Origin: Eledone cirrhosa
Taxonomy: Eukaryota; Mollusca; Cephalopoda; Octopoda; Eledonidae
DNA length: 64,000 bases
Reading direction: 5' to 3'
Assembly: GCA_964016885.1 (NCBI GenBank)
Contig: OZ024743.1
Coordinates: 176,894,574 to 176,958,573 of the forward strand
Under the pieces are notes generated by a model. It did not search any database. It was not told the DNA's origin and saw only the letters and a list, made by a program, of their open reading frames with translations. This document shows positions 20,850 to 28,250 of this stretch, piece after piece; position 1 is the stretch's first letter; each line of letters begins with the position of its first letter. Both the position numbers and the translations under genes were made by a program.

Positions 20850-21560
20850 CATCATCATCATCATCATTTTACGTCCGCTTTTCCCTGCTTGCAAGGGTGG
20901 GACGGGTCTTATTCAGCACAGCATCTCTCCACTCGTCACGGTCCCTTGTCATCTCTACCGTGAGCTTCAATGATCTGAGGTCTGTTCTCACCACCTCCGC
21001 CCATGTTTTTCGTGGTCTACCTCTACCACGTCTTCCTTCAACTGGCAATTCCTGGCACTTCTTCACCCATCGGTCATCCTCCATGCGCATCACATGTCCA
21101 TACCACCTCAGTCTCCTCTTCCGTACACTACATTCTATCCCTCTCAAACACAGTTTCTCTCTCAACACATTTATGCTGGGTCGTTCACGCACATTTACAC
21201 TGCACATCCAACGGAGCATGCTTGCCTCATTTCTCTCCAGCCGTCGCATATCCTCTGCAGTTGCTGCCTATGTCTCACTACCATATGTACATACTAAATT
21301 TATTGCTGAACTCGTTAGTAAATCTCACCTTATCCTGTAAATGGCTTGTGTGACTCTTACAATCATTCATCTACATTCACTTAGTTTTCTTAGCAACCAC
21401 CAAATTACAGAGTATGTTGTTACACAGTCAAAGGCTTTTTCTCGGTTAATGAATGTGAGATATAGTGGTTTATTCTTAGCTATGTACTTCTCTTGTATTT
21501 CTCTCACTAGGAAGAAGGTATCAGTGGTATGCCATCCTAGAAGAACACTGGACTATATCT
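20850..21560 (-). mobile_element. RTE-like LINE, internally deleted, minus strand
   Basis: Two parts of a non-LTR polymerase, read on the minus strand. The upstream part (about 21,560-21,345) contains IQEKYIAKNKPLYLTFINRE followed by KAFD, the region of the first catalytic aspartate (usual form F-V-D-L-x-K-A-F-D). The downstream part is an open frame of 126 codons (20869-21249) with RRLERNEASMLRWMCSV, RLRWYGHVMRM and RGRGRPRKTWAEVV, landmarks of the C-terminal domain. About 21,340-21,250 joins the two through an eroded Y-G-S-E-T motif, so the segment that should hold the YxDD catalytic site is missing. The ORF ends ...LASREKRT, stop at 20869-20871, then (ATG)n immediately. Minimal 3' UTR plus trinucleotide tail fits the RTE clade. 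Confidence 0.88.
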
Positions 21561-21563
21561 CAT

Positions 21564-21746
21564 TTAACCTTTTGGCATTTAAATCGGCCATATCTGGCCA
21601 GAATTCTCTCACCTCTTTCTCTTCAAACTGGCCATAACTGGCTGCTCATACTGACATTCAGATATTGTTCTCAACAAAGTGAGATAAAGCTTTTACCACA
21701 AAAACACAATAATATATATAGAGTACTGTAAATGCTAAAGGGTTAA
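21564..21746. mobile_element. TTAA-flanked MITE, copy 3
   Basis: TTAA at 21564-21567 and 21743-21746. Ends ccttttggcatttaaatc (left) and ccctttagcatttaca (right, read inward). Contains gccagaattctctcacctct. It abuts the 5' end of the LINE remnant to its left within a few bases. Same orientation as the 19598 copy, about 35 bp shorter inside. Confidence 0.85.
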
Positions 21747-21804
21747 TTAAGGTAATCATCATCCTAACCGGTGGTGCTATTTCTATTACTTTTATAAACT
21801 GGTC

Positions 21805-22124
21805 CATCATCATCACCATTTTACATTTATTTTACATGCTAGCATAGGTTGGACAGGTTGTTACCTTCTAAGAACATAGCAAGTCAGGTGACCACAACTT
21901 GCTTGTACATTTCATTTTGGCATGGTTTCTAAGGCTGGATGCTCTTCTTAAGACCAAACATTTTATAATGTGTATTGGGTGCATTTTATCGTGGCACCAA
22001 CACTATCATTTTACCAAGTGTACTAGGTGCATTCTATTATGGCACCAGCACTGCCACTTTATAGAATCTACTGAGTGAATTCATCACGACACCAGCACTA
22101 CCACTTTACAGTGTCTTTGTCTTA
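21805..22124 (-). mobile_element. SINE 3' half with three internal ~48-bp units, minus strand
   Basis: Begins on the plus strand with the reverse of an (ATG)n tail, then ttttacatgctagcataggt (the tail hairpin) and ggctggatgctcttcttaag (counterpart of aaggagcatccagc in sense). Three tandem units follow of the form (t)gtgtattgggtgcattttat-cgtggcaccaacac, at about 21,965, 22,015, 22,061 and part of one at 22,108. Same family as the 1713-2062, 24111-24365 and 25739-26000 elements. The tRNA-like head is missing. Confidence 0.75.
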
Positions 22125-22320
22125 GGTTCTCCTATGCCCTGGGGCATATTGGGCAATGAGTCTTCTCTAATTTACACCATCAGCTGTAGCATCTCACATA
22201 GGTTCCTAGTCCAGTCCAAACATCTTTGAAAGTTGAGCGCCAGGTTTTCTTCGGTCTTCCTTTTTTCTGCTTACCACTGACTGGGATCCATCTCATTACC
22301 ACAGAGAGGTTCCAGTAATT
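22125..22320 (-). mobile_element. Decayed LINE polymerase C-terminus, minus strand
   Basis: The minus strand reads GKQKKGRPKKTWRSTFKDVW (about 22,290-22,230). After a frameshift it reads ATADGVN, a stop, and RRLIAQYAPGHRRT (about 22,190-22,130). This is the R-G-R-P-K-K-T-W-R-S-T-F ... R-x-L-I-A landmark order of a LINE polymerase end different from the RTE-like family at 20850. Frameshift and stop show it is dead. Confidence 0.7.
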
Positions 22321-22717
22321 AGTCATGTACTGGATGAATTTATCGAGACACCAACATTACCACATTACAGAATGTCCTTAGTGTATTCAACATATCAAAT
22401 GTAATAAATTTAACCTTTAGAAAGAAGTCAACGAAATAGAACTGAAAATGCCAGCAAGTCATAGGAAAAAAAAATTTGACTTTTAAAATTAATTCATTTG
22501 AAATGGATGTTAAAAAAATTCAATTTCTTAAAAGATAAGAAGGTACAGAAAATACAAAGTGAACAAAAGTTTTCTGATCACAGAAAAACCCAATAAAACC
22601 CCATATTTTTTCAAACTATTTACATTACTTCCTTCACAAATGTTTTCAGCATCTCTTTTTGTAATACATTTTAAATTGTAGTTCCTGCTACTTGATCTTA
22701 TTTTTATTTATATAACA
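22321..22717. other. AT-rich DNA, nothing recognised
   Basis: The first 60 bases repeat the atgaatttatcgagacacca phrase of the neighbouring SINE unit. After that, AT-rich DNA without recognised features. Confidence 0.35.
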
Positions 22718-23045
22718 TAGTGTGCAGGAGTGAAGGGTGTAGTAGAGAGTATATGTGTTTAAGGGGAATCCAAAGTGGTGTGCAAGAGAGAAGACTGCAT
22801 TGGTATGGACATGTGATGCACATGGACAATGATTGATGGATGAAGAAATGCCAGGAAAACCAGTGGAAGGAAGCCACAATAGAGGACAACCAAGAAAGAC
22901 CTGGGCAGAAGTGGTGAGAGTGGACCTCGAATTGCTGACTGGCAGAGGAGATGATGAAGGAATGTGACAAGTAGAGAGATGCCATACTGAGAAGGACCAC
23001 TCCAACCCATGCAAGCATGGAAGAGCGGATGTAAAAACAATTATG
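22718..23045 (+). mobile_element. Decayed RTE-like LINE 3' end, plus strand
   Basis: In sense the bases follow the C-terminal domain of the 20850-21560 LINE. HWYGHVMHMDND (about 22,796-22,832) aligns with RWYGHVMRMEDD. Then come aagaaagacctgggcagaag, gtggtgagagtggacctcga and gagatgatgaaggaatgtga. The end at 23001-23036 reads as T-H-A-S-M-E-E-R-M-stop, followed by an A/TGAT-rich tail. Multiple stops and frameshifts interrupt the frame. It lies downstream of the exon at 23852-24068 in gene direction, probably in an intron. Confidence 0.85.
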
Positions 23046-23391
23046 ATATTCATGATGATAATTATTCATTTAGTGTTTGTTTCTTTACAAATATTGTTTT
23101 ACTACTGTCATCCTTATCATCATCTACTTATCGAAACAGAATATAAAGTTACTTTTAAAGTTACGATCGATAGAGTATGGGGAATGTATATAAACAGGAT
23201 GCATGCCTCTGGCCCATCTGGGGGTCAATGTTTCCACTTCAGTACGGACTTTGTTAGCAGGGAAAACAGACATAAAATGATGATGAAACTTCAAAGATAT
23301 ATTTTTTTATGGATATTTTAGCTAAGAGAGAAGACAGTAGCCATGACATTTTTCAGGGTATTGGGATGGGAGGGAGGGATGGAAAGTATAC
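23046..23391. other. Unique-looking DNA with one SINE/LINE tail relic
   Basis: At 23,243-23,285 a tail relic reads tttgttagcagggaaaacag followed by acataaaatgatgatg, matching the shared 3' tail in sense. Upstream of it no element body is recognised. No coding signal. Confidence 0.5.
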
Positions 23392-23596
23392 TTAACTCTT
23401 TAGCATTTACATTAATCTATATTTACTATCGTATTTTCACTTTCTCTCACATAATTATCTCACATAATATTGATATTATTTATTTTGAGAACAATACTTT
23501 AACAAAAGTATAAGCAGCCGGTTATGGCCGGTTTGAACAGAAAAAAGGTGAGAGAATTCTGGCCGGATATGGCCGGTTTAAATACTAAAGGGTTAA
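23392..23596. mobile_element. TTAA-flanked MITE, copy 4
   Basis: TTAA at 23392-23395 and 23593-23596. Left end ctctttagcatttacatta; right end, read inward, ccctttagtatttaaaccgg. It holds a small internal echo, gccggttatggccggtttga and ggccggatatggccggttta, which looks like a subterminal repeat. Same orientation as copy 1. Confidence 0.87.
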
Positions 23597-23851
23597 ACTG
23601 GAGACTTGGCCCTAATGCTTGCAATCGAGTGATCTCTGCTAAAGATAAGCAAGGAGCAGGTAGGGTTAAACCAGGTGTTGGCAGTGGAGTTATTTGTGAA
23701 TGTTCCAGTCAGCTAACTTGAATGTTCATGATTTTGGTGTCACTTAGAATGTTTTTGTCATTGTTGTTGTCAATGTCACTCTCCACTATGAGCCAGAAAG
23801 ATATTTTCATTCAAATTAGTATATTAATGAAAATCAAAACATACAACTCAC

Positions 23852-24068
23852 CTTGAGACACAGTTTTCAAGACAATCAGTGCACACAATAGACGGACTTG
23901 GCAATCAGAACTTTTGAAGAACAAACCCTCTTTAGAAATATTTTGCAGTGGTGGCACTGCATCCTTCAGTTCAATTGGAATGCCTTCTGAAATTCTTGCT
24001 GTTGTGGAAGCTCTGGAATGATATAACTCTTCTCCAAGACGTCTCAAAGTTGAACTGAGGCCACTTTT
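23852..24068 (-). CDS. Internal exon of an unidentified host gene (downstream exon)
   Basis: The segment reads without a stop on the minus strand and is bounded by strong splice signals. The acceptor is a pyrimidine-rich tract ending tttcttttcttacttcag just right of 24,068, and the donor is caag|gtgagt at 23,851/23,852. Length is 217 nt. It enters in phase 0 and leaves one base into a codon. The product starts KSGLSSTLRRLGEELYH and ends ALIVLKTVSQ, about 72 residues, mostly helical-looking with a Leu-rich end (VRLLCALIVLK). Codon use looks like real coding sequence, and no retrotransposon or repeat motif is present. The phase matches the end of the exon at 25421-25543, 1.35 kb upstream in gene direction. 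I do not recognise the protein. A helical scaffold of ARM/HEAT type is possible but only a guess. The next downstream exon was not found. Confidence 0.72.
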
Positions 24069-24110
24069 CTGAAGTAAGAAAAGAAACTTGGTGAGGAACC
24101 AGATATTATT

Positions 24111-24365
24111 ATCATCATGATCATCATCATCATTTCAATGCTGGCAGCAGTTGGATTCCAGCACTACTACTTTACAGGGTGTACTGAGTGCATTTTATTG
24201 TGGCAACAACTTTAACCCATTACAGAGTGTACTGAGTGCATTTTATTGTGGAACCAACTTTAACACATTATAGGGTGTATTGAGTGCATTTTATTGTGGT
24301 ACTAACTTTAACATTTTACAGGGTTCACCGAGTACAATATATTGCGGCACCTGCACTAGAAACAT
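24111..24365 (-). mobile_element. SINE 3' half with four ~48-bp units, in the intron
   Basis: Starts with a reverse (ATG)n tail (24111-24132). Four tandem units then follow, with acagggtgtactgagtgcat-type starts at 24174, 24222, 24270 and 24318, a spacing of exactly 48 bp. The sequence between tail and units is shortened compared with the 25739-26000 relative. It lies between the two predicted exons. Confidence 0.78.
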
Positions 24366-24552
24366 TATCATGTGCTAGGCCTGAATGAAAAGCCTTCTTC
24401 AATCTGATAATATCTCCAATTTACCTGCTATAGAAGAAAAAAACATTAAAATATTTTGCAGGCACAAATAATCACAACACAATGTTGGCTGGTGAAGTCT
24501 TTGTTTAGTCCCAGGTCAGTCATGACTACAAGTGTTTAAAGGCCATTTTCTC

Positions 24553-24765
24553 TACTAAAGCTGGAACTAGCTTTGCAGCAGACCTCATGATAAGCTTCTC
24601 CATTTTTCCCTATCAACTGCAACACCCCTTACCAACACTTTGGCTTTCATTTCTTTCTCCCTCATCATTAGCTATGCCTTTCTTGGTCTTCCTTCCACAT
24701 TTATTTCCATCACTCCCCTCACCCAGTCACGTTTATCCTTCTTTAACACATGACCTATTTCAATA
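24553..24765 (-). mobile_element. Decayed LINE polymerase C-terminus, minus strand, in the intron
   Basis: The minus strand reads GHVLKKDKRDWVRGVMEINV (about 24,760-24,700), then EGRPRKA, a stop, and later VAVDREKWRSLS. This matches the order G-H-V-L-R-K-x-x-x-x-W-V ... G-R-P-x-K-T-W ... D-R-x-x-W-R of another LINE family's C-terminus. Stops show decay. Confidence 0.7.
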
Positions 24766-24819
24766 GAAATATGATAATGAAAGGGTTAATGATTATCTTA
24801 TATTCTATTAGAGGATTTC

Positions 24820-25278
24820 TCCCTACATACAAAAGGAAGGCTGTAAGATGCCTGTATACCATGTATGATGCTGCAGAGGACATGCATATACTGGAGAGAA
24901 ATTAAGAAACCATGTTTCGTTGGATGTGCAATGTAAGTGTGCAAGAAAGGCAGAGCTTGGACAAGCTGAGAGAGAAGCTGGGTTTATGAGGAATCCGAGG
25001 TGGTGTGCAGGAGAGAAGATTGCATTGGTATAGATATGTGATGTGCATGGACAATGATGATGGGTGAAGAAGTGCAGGATATCCCAGTGGAAAGAAACCA
25101 CAATAGAGGACAACGAAGAAAGACATGGGCAGAGGTTATGAGAGCAGACCTCAAATCGCTATGACTGGCAGAAGAGATGACAAAAGAAAGTGACAAGTAG
25201 AGAATTGCCGTGCTGGGAAGGACCCATCCAACCCATGCAAGCATGGTAAAGTGGACGTAAAAACGATGATGATGATGG
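24820..25278 (+). mobile_element. Decayed RTE-like LINE 3' end, plus strand, in the intron
   Basis: Longer sister of the 22718 copy. It begins near the eroded Y-G-S-E-T motif (gctgcagaggacatgcatat at about 24,872), then ctggagagaaattaagaaac and cgttggatgtgcaatgtaag. A tattgcattggtatag-like region follows, then gaagaaagacatgggcagag, and the tail ccaacccatgcaagcatgg at 25227-25246 with gacgTAA and an (ATG)n end. Frame is broken. It is inserted between the two predicted exons, opposite to the gene. Confidence 0.87.
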
Positions 25279-25420
25279 TTAGTAGTTGTTTTCGTTATTG
25301 GAGAGGTTGAATTATTTTCTGACTCTCAAGTGGAGGGTCAGTCAGTCTTTTTGTGATGCAGCCTCAGCTAATTTGAAGATGCGTGTTTACCAAGAAAGAT
25401 GGTAATGTTGAACCACTTAC

Positions 25421-25543
25421 CGATTGACTGTGATTGTCTTCAAGATTCTTTATGGCCCAGTAAACAAACTGAAGACATGGTAGAGAGACTGAACCAGAAA
25501 AGGAGGGAAATTCCCGAAGAAACTCAACAAGTGAAGGGATCAC
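25421..25543 (-). CDS. Internal exon of an unidentified host gene (upstream exon)
   Basis: A 123-nt segment (41 codons) open on the minus strand. The acceptor is a T-rich tract ending tttgtttcag just right of 25,543, and the donor is caatcg|gtaagtgg at 25,420/25,421. It starts and ends in phase 0. The product begins VIPSLVEFLREFPSFSG and ends WAIKNLEDNHSQS. Joining it to the next exon (23852-24068) keeps the frame and gives about 113 residues without a stop. The Leu/Phe-rich, amphipathic look suggests an alpha-helical repeat protein, which is inference only. I do not recognise the gene. No exon upstream of it was found before the satellite begins at about 28,029, so the preceding intron or the gene start may involve the satellite. 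Confidence 0.72.
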
Positions 25544-25738
25544 CTGAAACAAAAACAAAATAAATAAAAATAAAAAAAAAACAATAAAGAAAACAGCAAC
25601 AATAAATAGCCACCAACAAGAAATCATTGAGTTAAAAAGAGAGCCTCTTTGTGGTTGTTTAACCTACTAGAAACAGCAGCCAAATTACCTTCTGATGAGA
25701 ATTACTTTATGTATCCATGCCTGTGTAAGAAATTATTA

Positions 25739-26000
25739 TATCATCATTTAATGTCCATTTTCCATGCTAGCATATCCCATTAGAGGCAAGTTGGGTCAGG
25801 TGTTTCTGGCTAGGTCTCTACAGCTAGAAGCCCTTCCTAACACCAACCACATTTACAGTGTGGACTGGGTGCTTTTTGCCGTGACACCTACATGGTCACT
25901 TTACAGTGTGGACTGGGTGCGTTTTGTCGTGACACCTAAACAACCACTTTGCAGTGTGGGCTGGGTGCTTTTTTGTTGTGATACCAACATAACTTTACAG
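25739..26000 (-). mobile_element. SINE 3' half with three ~48-bp units, minus strand
   Basis: Reverse tail (tatatcatcatttaatgtcc), hairpin ccatgctagcata at about 25,761, and agaagcccttcctaacacca (counterpart of gttaggaagggcat in the 1713 SINE). Then units starting acagtgtggactgggtgc at 25855, 25903, 25951 and a partial one at 25997, 46-48 bp apart. The third ends against the LINE fragment at 26001. Confidence 0.82.
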
Positions 26001-26147
26001 TGTAAGCTATGGGTACATAAAAGATGCAGTGGGATCACAAGCAAGCTATCAAAGAACATAGGTTTTAAATGCAGCCGATGCACAGGTGCAGTAAGAAGCA
26101 AGTGGGCACAGGATACTAGCTCCTTCAAATGCTCAGACGAAAAACTA
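26001..26147 (+). mobile_element. LINE fragment encoding a Cys/His motif, plus strand
   Basis: Plus-strand reading CKLWVHKRCSGI starts at 26,001 and is followed by FKCSRCTGAV near 26,064-26,093. It gives C-x3-W-V-H-x2-C then C-x2-C, a zinc-binding-type motif found in the region after the RT core of RTE-type polymerases. The reading then passes a ...SDEKL segment and stops matching at about 26,147, where an inverted LINE fragment begins. Confidence 0.7.
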
Positions 26148-26345
26148 ACAGCTCTACCGGGAGTGACTCTCTGATCTCTGAGCTATGCACTCTGTTGAGT
26201 AATGTTACTCCAAAGACTCTTCAGAGGAAACAGATTTCTGTTGCTTGTATTTGCGATAATATTCTTTTGGTCATTACCCAAGACTCAACCCGGTAATACA
26301 TGAAGGTCTACCTAATTACTGGCACAAGAGTATAGTTGTTAATTG
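26148..26345 (-). mobile_element. Inverted LINE fragment, minus strand
   Basis: The minus strand carries eroded ESWVMTKRILSQIQATEICF (about 26,300-26,240) and RVFGVTLLNRVHSSEIRE. It matches the plus-strand LINE at 2697-2850 in the same order (shared bases ctttggagtaac and tagctcagagat). It meets the plus-strand fragment at 26001-26147 tail to tail. Confidence 0.75.
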
Positions 26346-26770
26346 CTACAAGGGAAACATTTGAAGCACCAGATGTGATAAACACCAGAGGTATTAGACT
26401 ATGAAAATAAAAGAAATAATATCAAAATATGAAAATAATAGAAAGAGTTTTACCAAAACCAATTAGGAAAAAATTCCAACCAAATCAGCAGCGGAGAAGG
26501 GTGCTCTGAAAGCTTCCTAGGTCAGAATAAGGATAAGGTGGAAAAAGTTCATGCATACAAGGAGGAAGGGTGATATAAACTTCTCAAAACAACATAATAT
26601 TTCAACTCTAATAGTTTTACTGCTTCAAGCTTTTGTTGTCATATTGATCTTGTAAACCACATAAAAATGATTAATGGATATATCTATGAGACGGAACACC
26701 TGGTCTTTATGCAATTATTAAATAGCATCGCCAACTCCAACAACATTAATAACCAACAATAAAGATATTC

Positions 26771-26826
<56 letters not shown>

Positions 26827-27440
26827 GCTTGCTTATTCATACAGTAACTTTAAAGTTTCAATACACAAATGATTTTAACTCAAAATCTAAAACTTGAAAA
26901 TAATGTATTTTGGCTGCTGTTCTTACAATTCTATTATTCAAATCAACCATAAACAACATGCCATATGTGTGTGTGTATGTAAAACACTTTAAAATTTACT
27001 CATACAATCATAGATAGAATGCTTTTCTGTCACAATAAGAAGTTTGCTCTCCAATTACAACTTGTGTTTCAGTAAATAGTTATTACTGCAAAGTTACTTA
27101 TACATATAATCCAGTATGTCATTTGTATATATATGCTGAACATTTATGTAATCATATCCTAGAGATAGTCTATTAACATATCGTGCTTATCTTAAATCAC
27201 TTCAAAGTGTCAGTAATCAACATAAACCATAGATTTTGGCTTAAGCAAACCATTAATTTATGAAAATGCCAATTTTCCAGTTTGTACGATTGTTCATATA
27301 TCCAATAATCTTGATGTATATGACACACCAATCCTGGACTCCAAAAATGAAATACATTCAATGTTATTGCCATCATTATTGATGACACTTATCCACCAGT
27401 AATATTAATAATAATGATAATATGAACAGCAACAGCAACA
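26346..27440. other. AT-rich DNA, no gene recognised
   Basis: No exon with convincing splice signals, no RNA gene and no recognised repeat apart from a (TA)n microsatellite at about 26,771-26,814. If the host gene has an exon upstream of 25,543, it could be hidden here, but I could not find one. Confidence 0.4.
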
Positions 27441-27446
27441 ATAATA

Positions 27447-27590
27447 ATTGTTTCTACTTTTGGCACAAGACCAGCAAATTGAAGGGGGAGGGGGTAATTG
27501 AATTAACGCCAGTACGTGACTGGTACTTTATTTTATCAACCCCATAAAATTGAAAGGCAAAGCTAACCTCGGTGGGATTTGAAATGAGTG
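27447..27590 (-). mobile_element. Head-less SINE, minus strand
   Basis: Reads tgtttctacttttggcacaa, ctggtactttattttatcaa and gctaacctcggtgggatttg, the same order as the SINE at 4077-4266, with its sense tail on the left in an AAT/CAA-rich run. It breaks off in the B box at about 27,585, so the tRNA head is lost. Confidence 0.8.
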
Positions 27591-27596
27591 GGGGTT

Positions 27597-27844
27597 TTTT
27601 CTGTTTAGTATCTAAAGCTTTATGTTTCGACAAGATATGAACTGCCAATTTTTCCCATTGCAACTTGAGTCTGCTGGTTTTGAATGTTGTGATGGGATAA
27701 ACCTCTTCCTATTCAACAGAAGTAAATCTCTAATCCGAGACACCACCAGATGCAACACCATCTCTGCCTCGAACTTTACTGTTTTGGTGACAAACCTGGC
27801 CACTGCTGCTGTAGATTGGCAGAATTGGTAGAGCGTTGGTAGAA
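27597..27844. other. Unassigned stretch, both strands partly open
   Basis: A 69-codon plus frame (27622-27831) and a 79-codon minus frame (27612-27851) overlap. Neither has a motif I recognise nor splice sites I trust. Its position directly before a LINE C-terminal remnant suggests it is an eroded more upstream part of the same element. Confidence 0.35.
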
Positions 27845-28015
27845 AGAACACAGGAGAGGAAGATAGCTAAATACTGAGACTTGAAGGACTTCTGCAATTT
27901 TCATCCGAAAGATTGGGAGAAGTGCATGCCACGCAATGAAGGAGCTCCCATGAGGCTGAGTAACTGATGCAGTAGGTGTCACTGGCTGTTCTCTGTGGCA
28001 ATGTCTGTGCTATTT
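27845..28015 (+). mobile_element. Decayed LINE polymerase C-terminus at the satellite edge
   Basis: Shares with the 16530-16815 remnant the order cacaggagaggaagat (there cacaggaaaggaagac), aaatactgagacttg, and gatgcagtaggtgtcactgg (there ttgcagcaggtttcactgg). Translation VSLAVLCGNVCAIYS corresponds to the V-S-L-A-x-x-R-G-N-A landmark. The match ends about 15 bases before the first satellite monomer. Confidence 0.68.
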
Positions 28016-28028
28016 ATTCTGCAGCACA

Positions 28029-28250
28029 CAGTTCAGATACACCACCTGGACTGTGGTGTTGAATCTGTCACACCCTACCACAGCTGAGATATACCACCTA
28101 GACTGGGGTGTTGAGTCTGTCACACCCTACCACAGCTAAGATATACCACCTGGACTGTGGTGTTGAGTCTGTCACACCCTACCACAGCTGAGATATACCA
28201 CCTAGACTGGGGTGTAGAGTCTGTCACACCCTACCACAGCTGAGATATAC
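28029..28250 (+). repeat. Divergent edge monomers of the satellite
   Basis: The first four monomers carry gtcacaccctac instead of gtcactccctac; two of these carry ggactgtggtg instead of gactggggtg and the first has cagatacacc instead of gatatacc. These variants are rare or absent further in, as expected at an array border that escapes homogenisation. Confidence 0.8.

Noticed and set aside
20897..21353. Plus-strand frames of 67-147 codons
   Set aside because: Antisense shadows of the LINE polymerase C-terminus on the minus strand.
22688..23069. Minus-strand frames of 93-121 codons
   Set aside because: Antisense shadows of the decayed plus-strand LINE at 22718-23045.
27612..27851. Overlapping plus and minus frames as host exons
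   Set aside because: Neither frame has convincing splice sites or a recognised motif, and the stretch leads into a LINE remnant.
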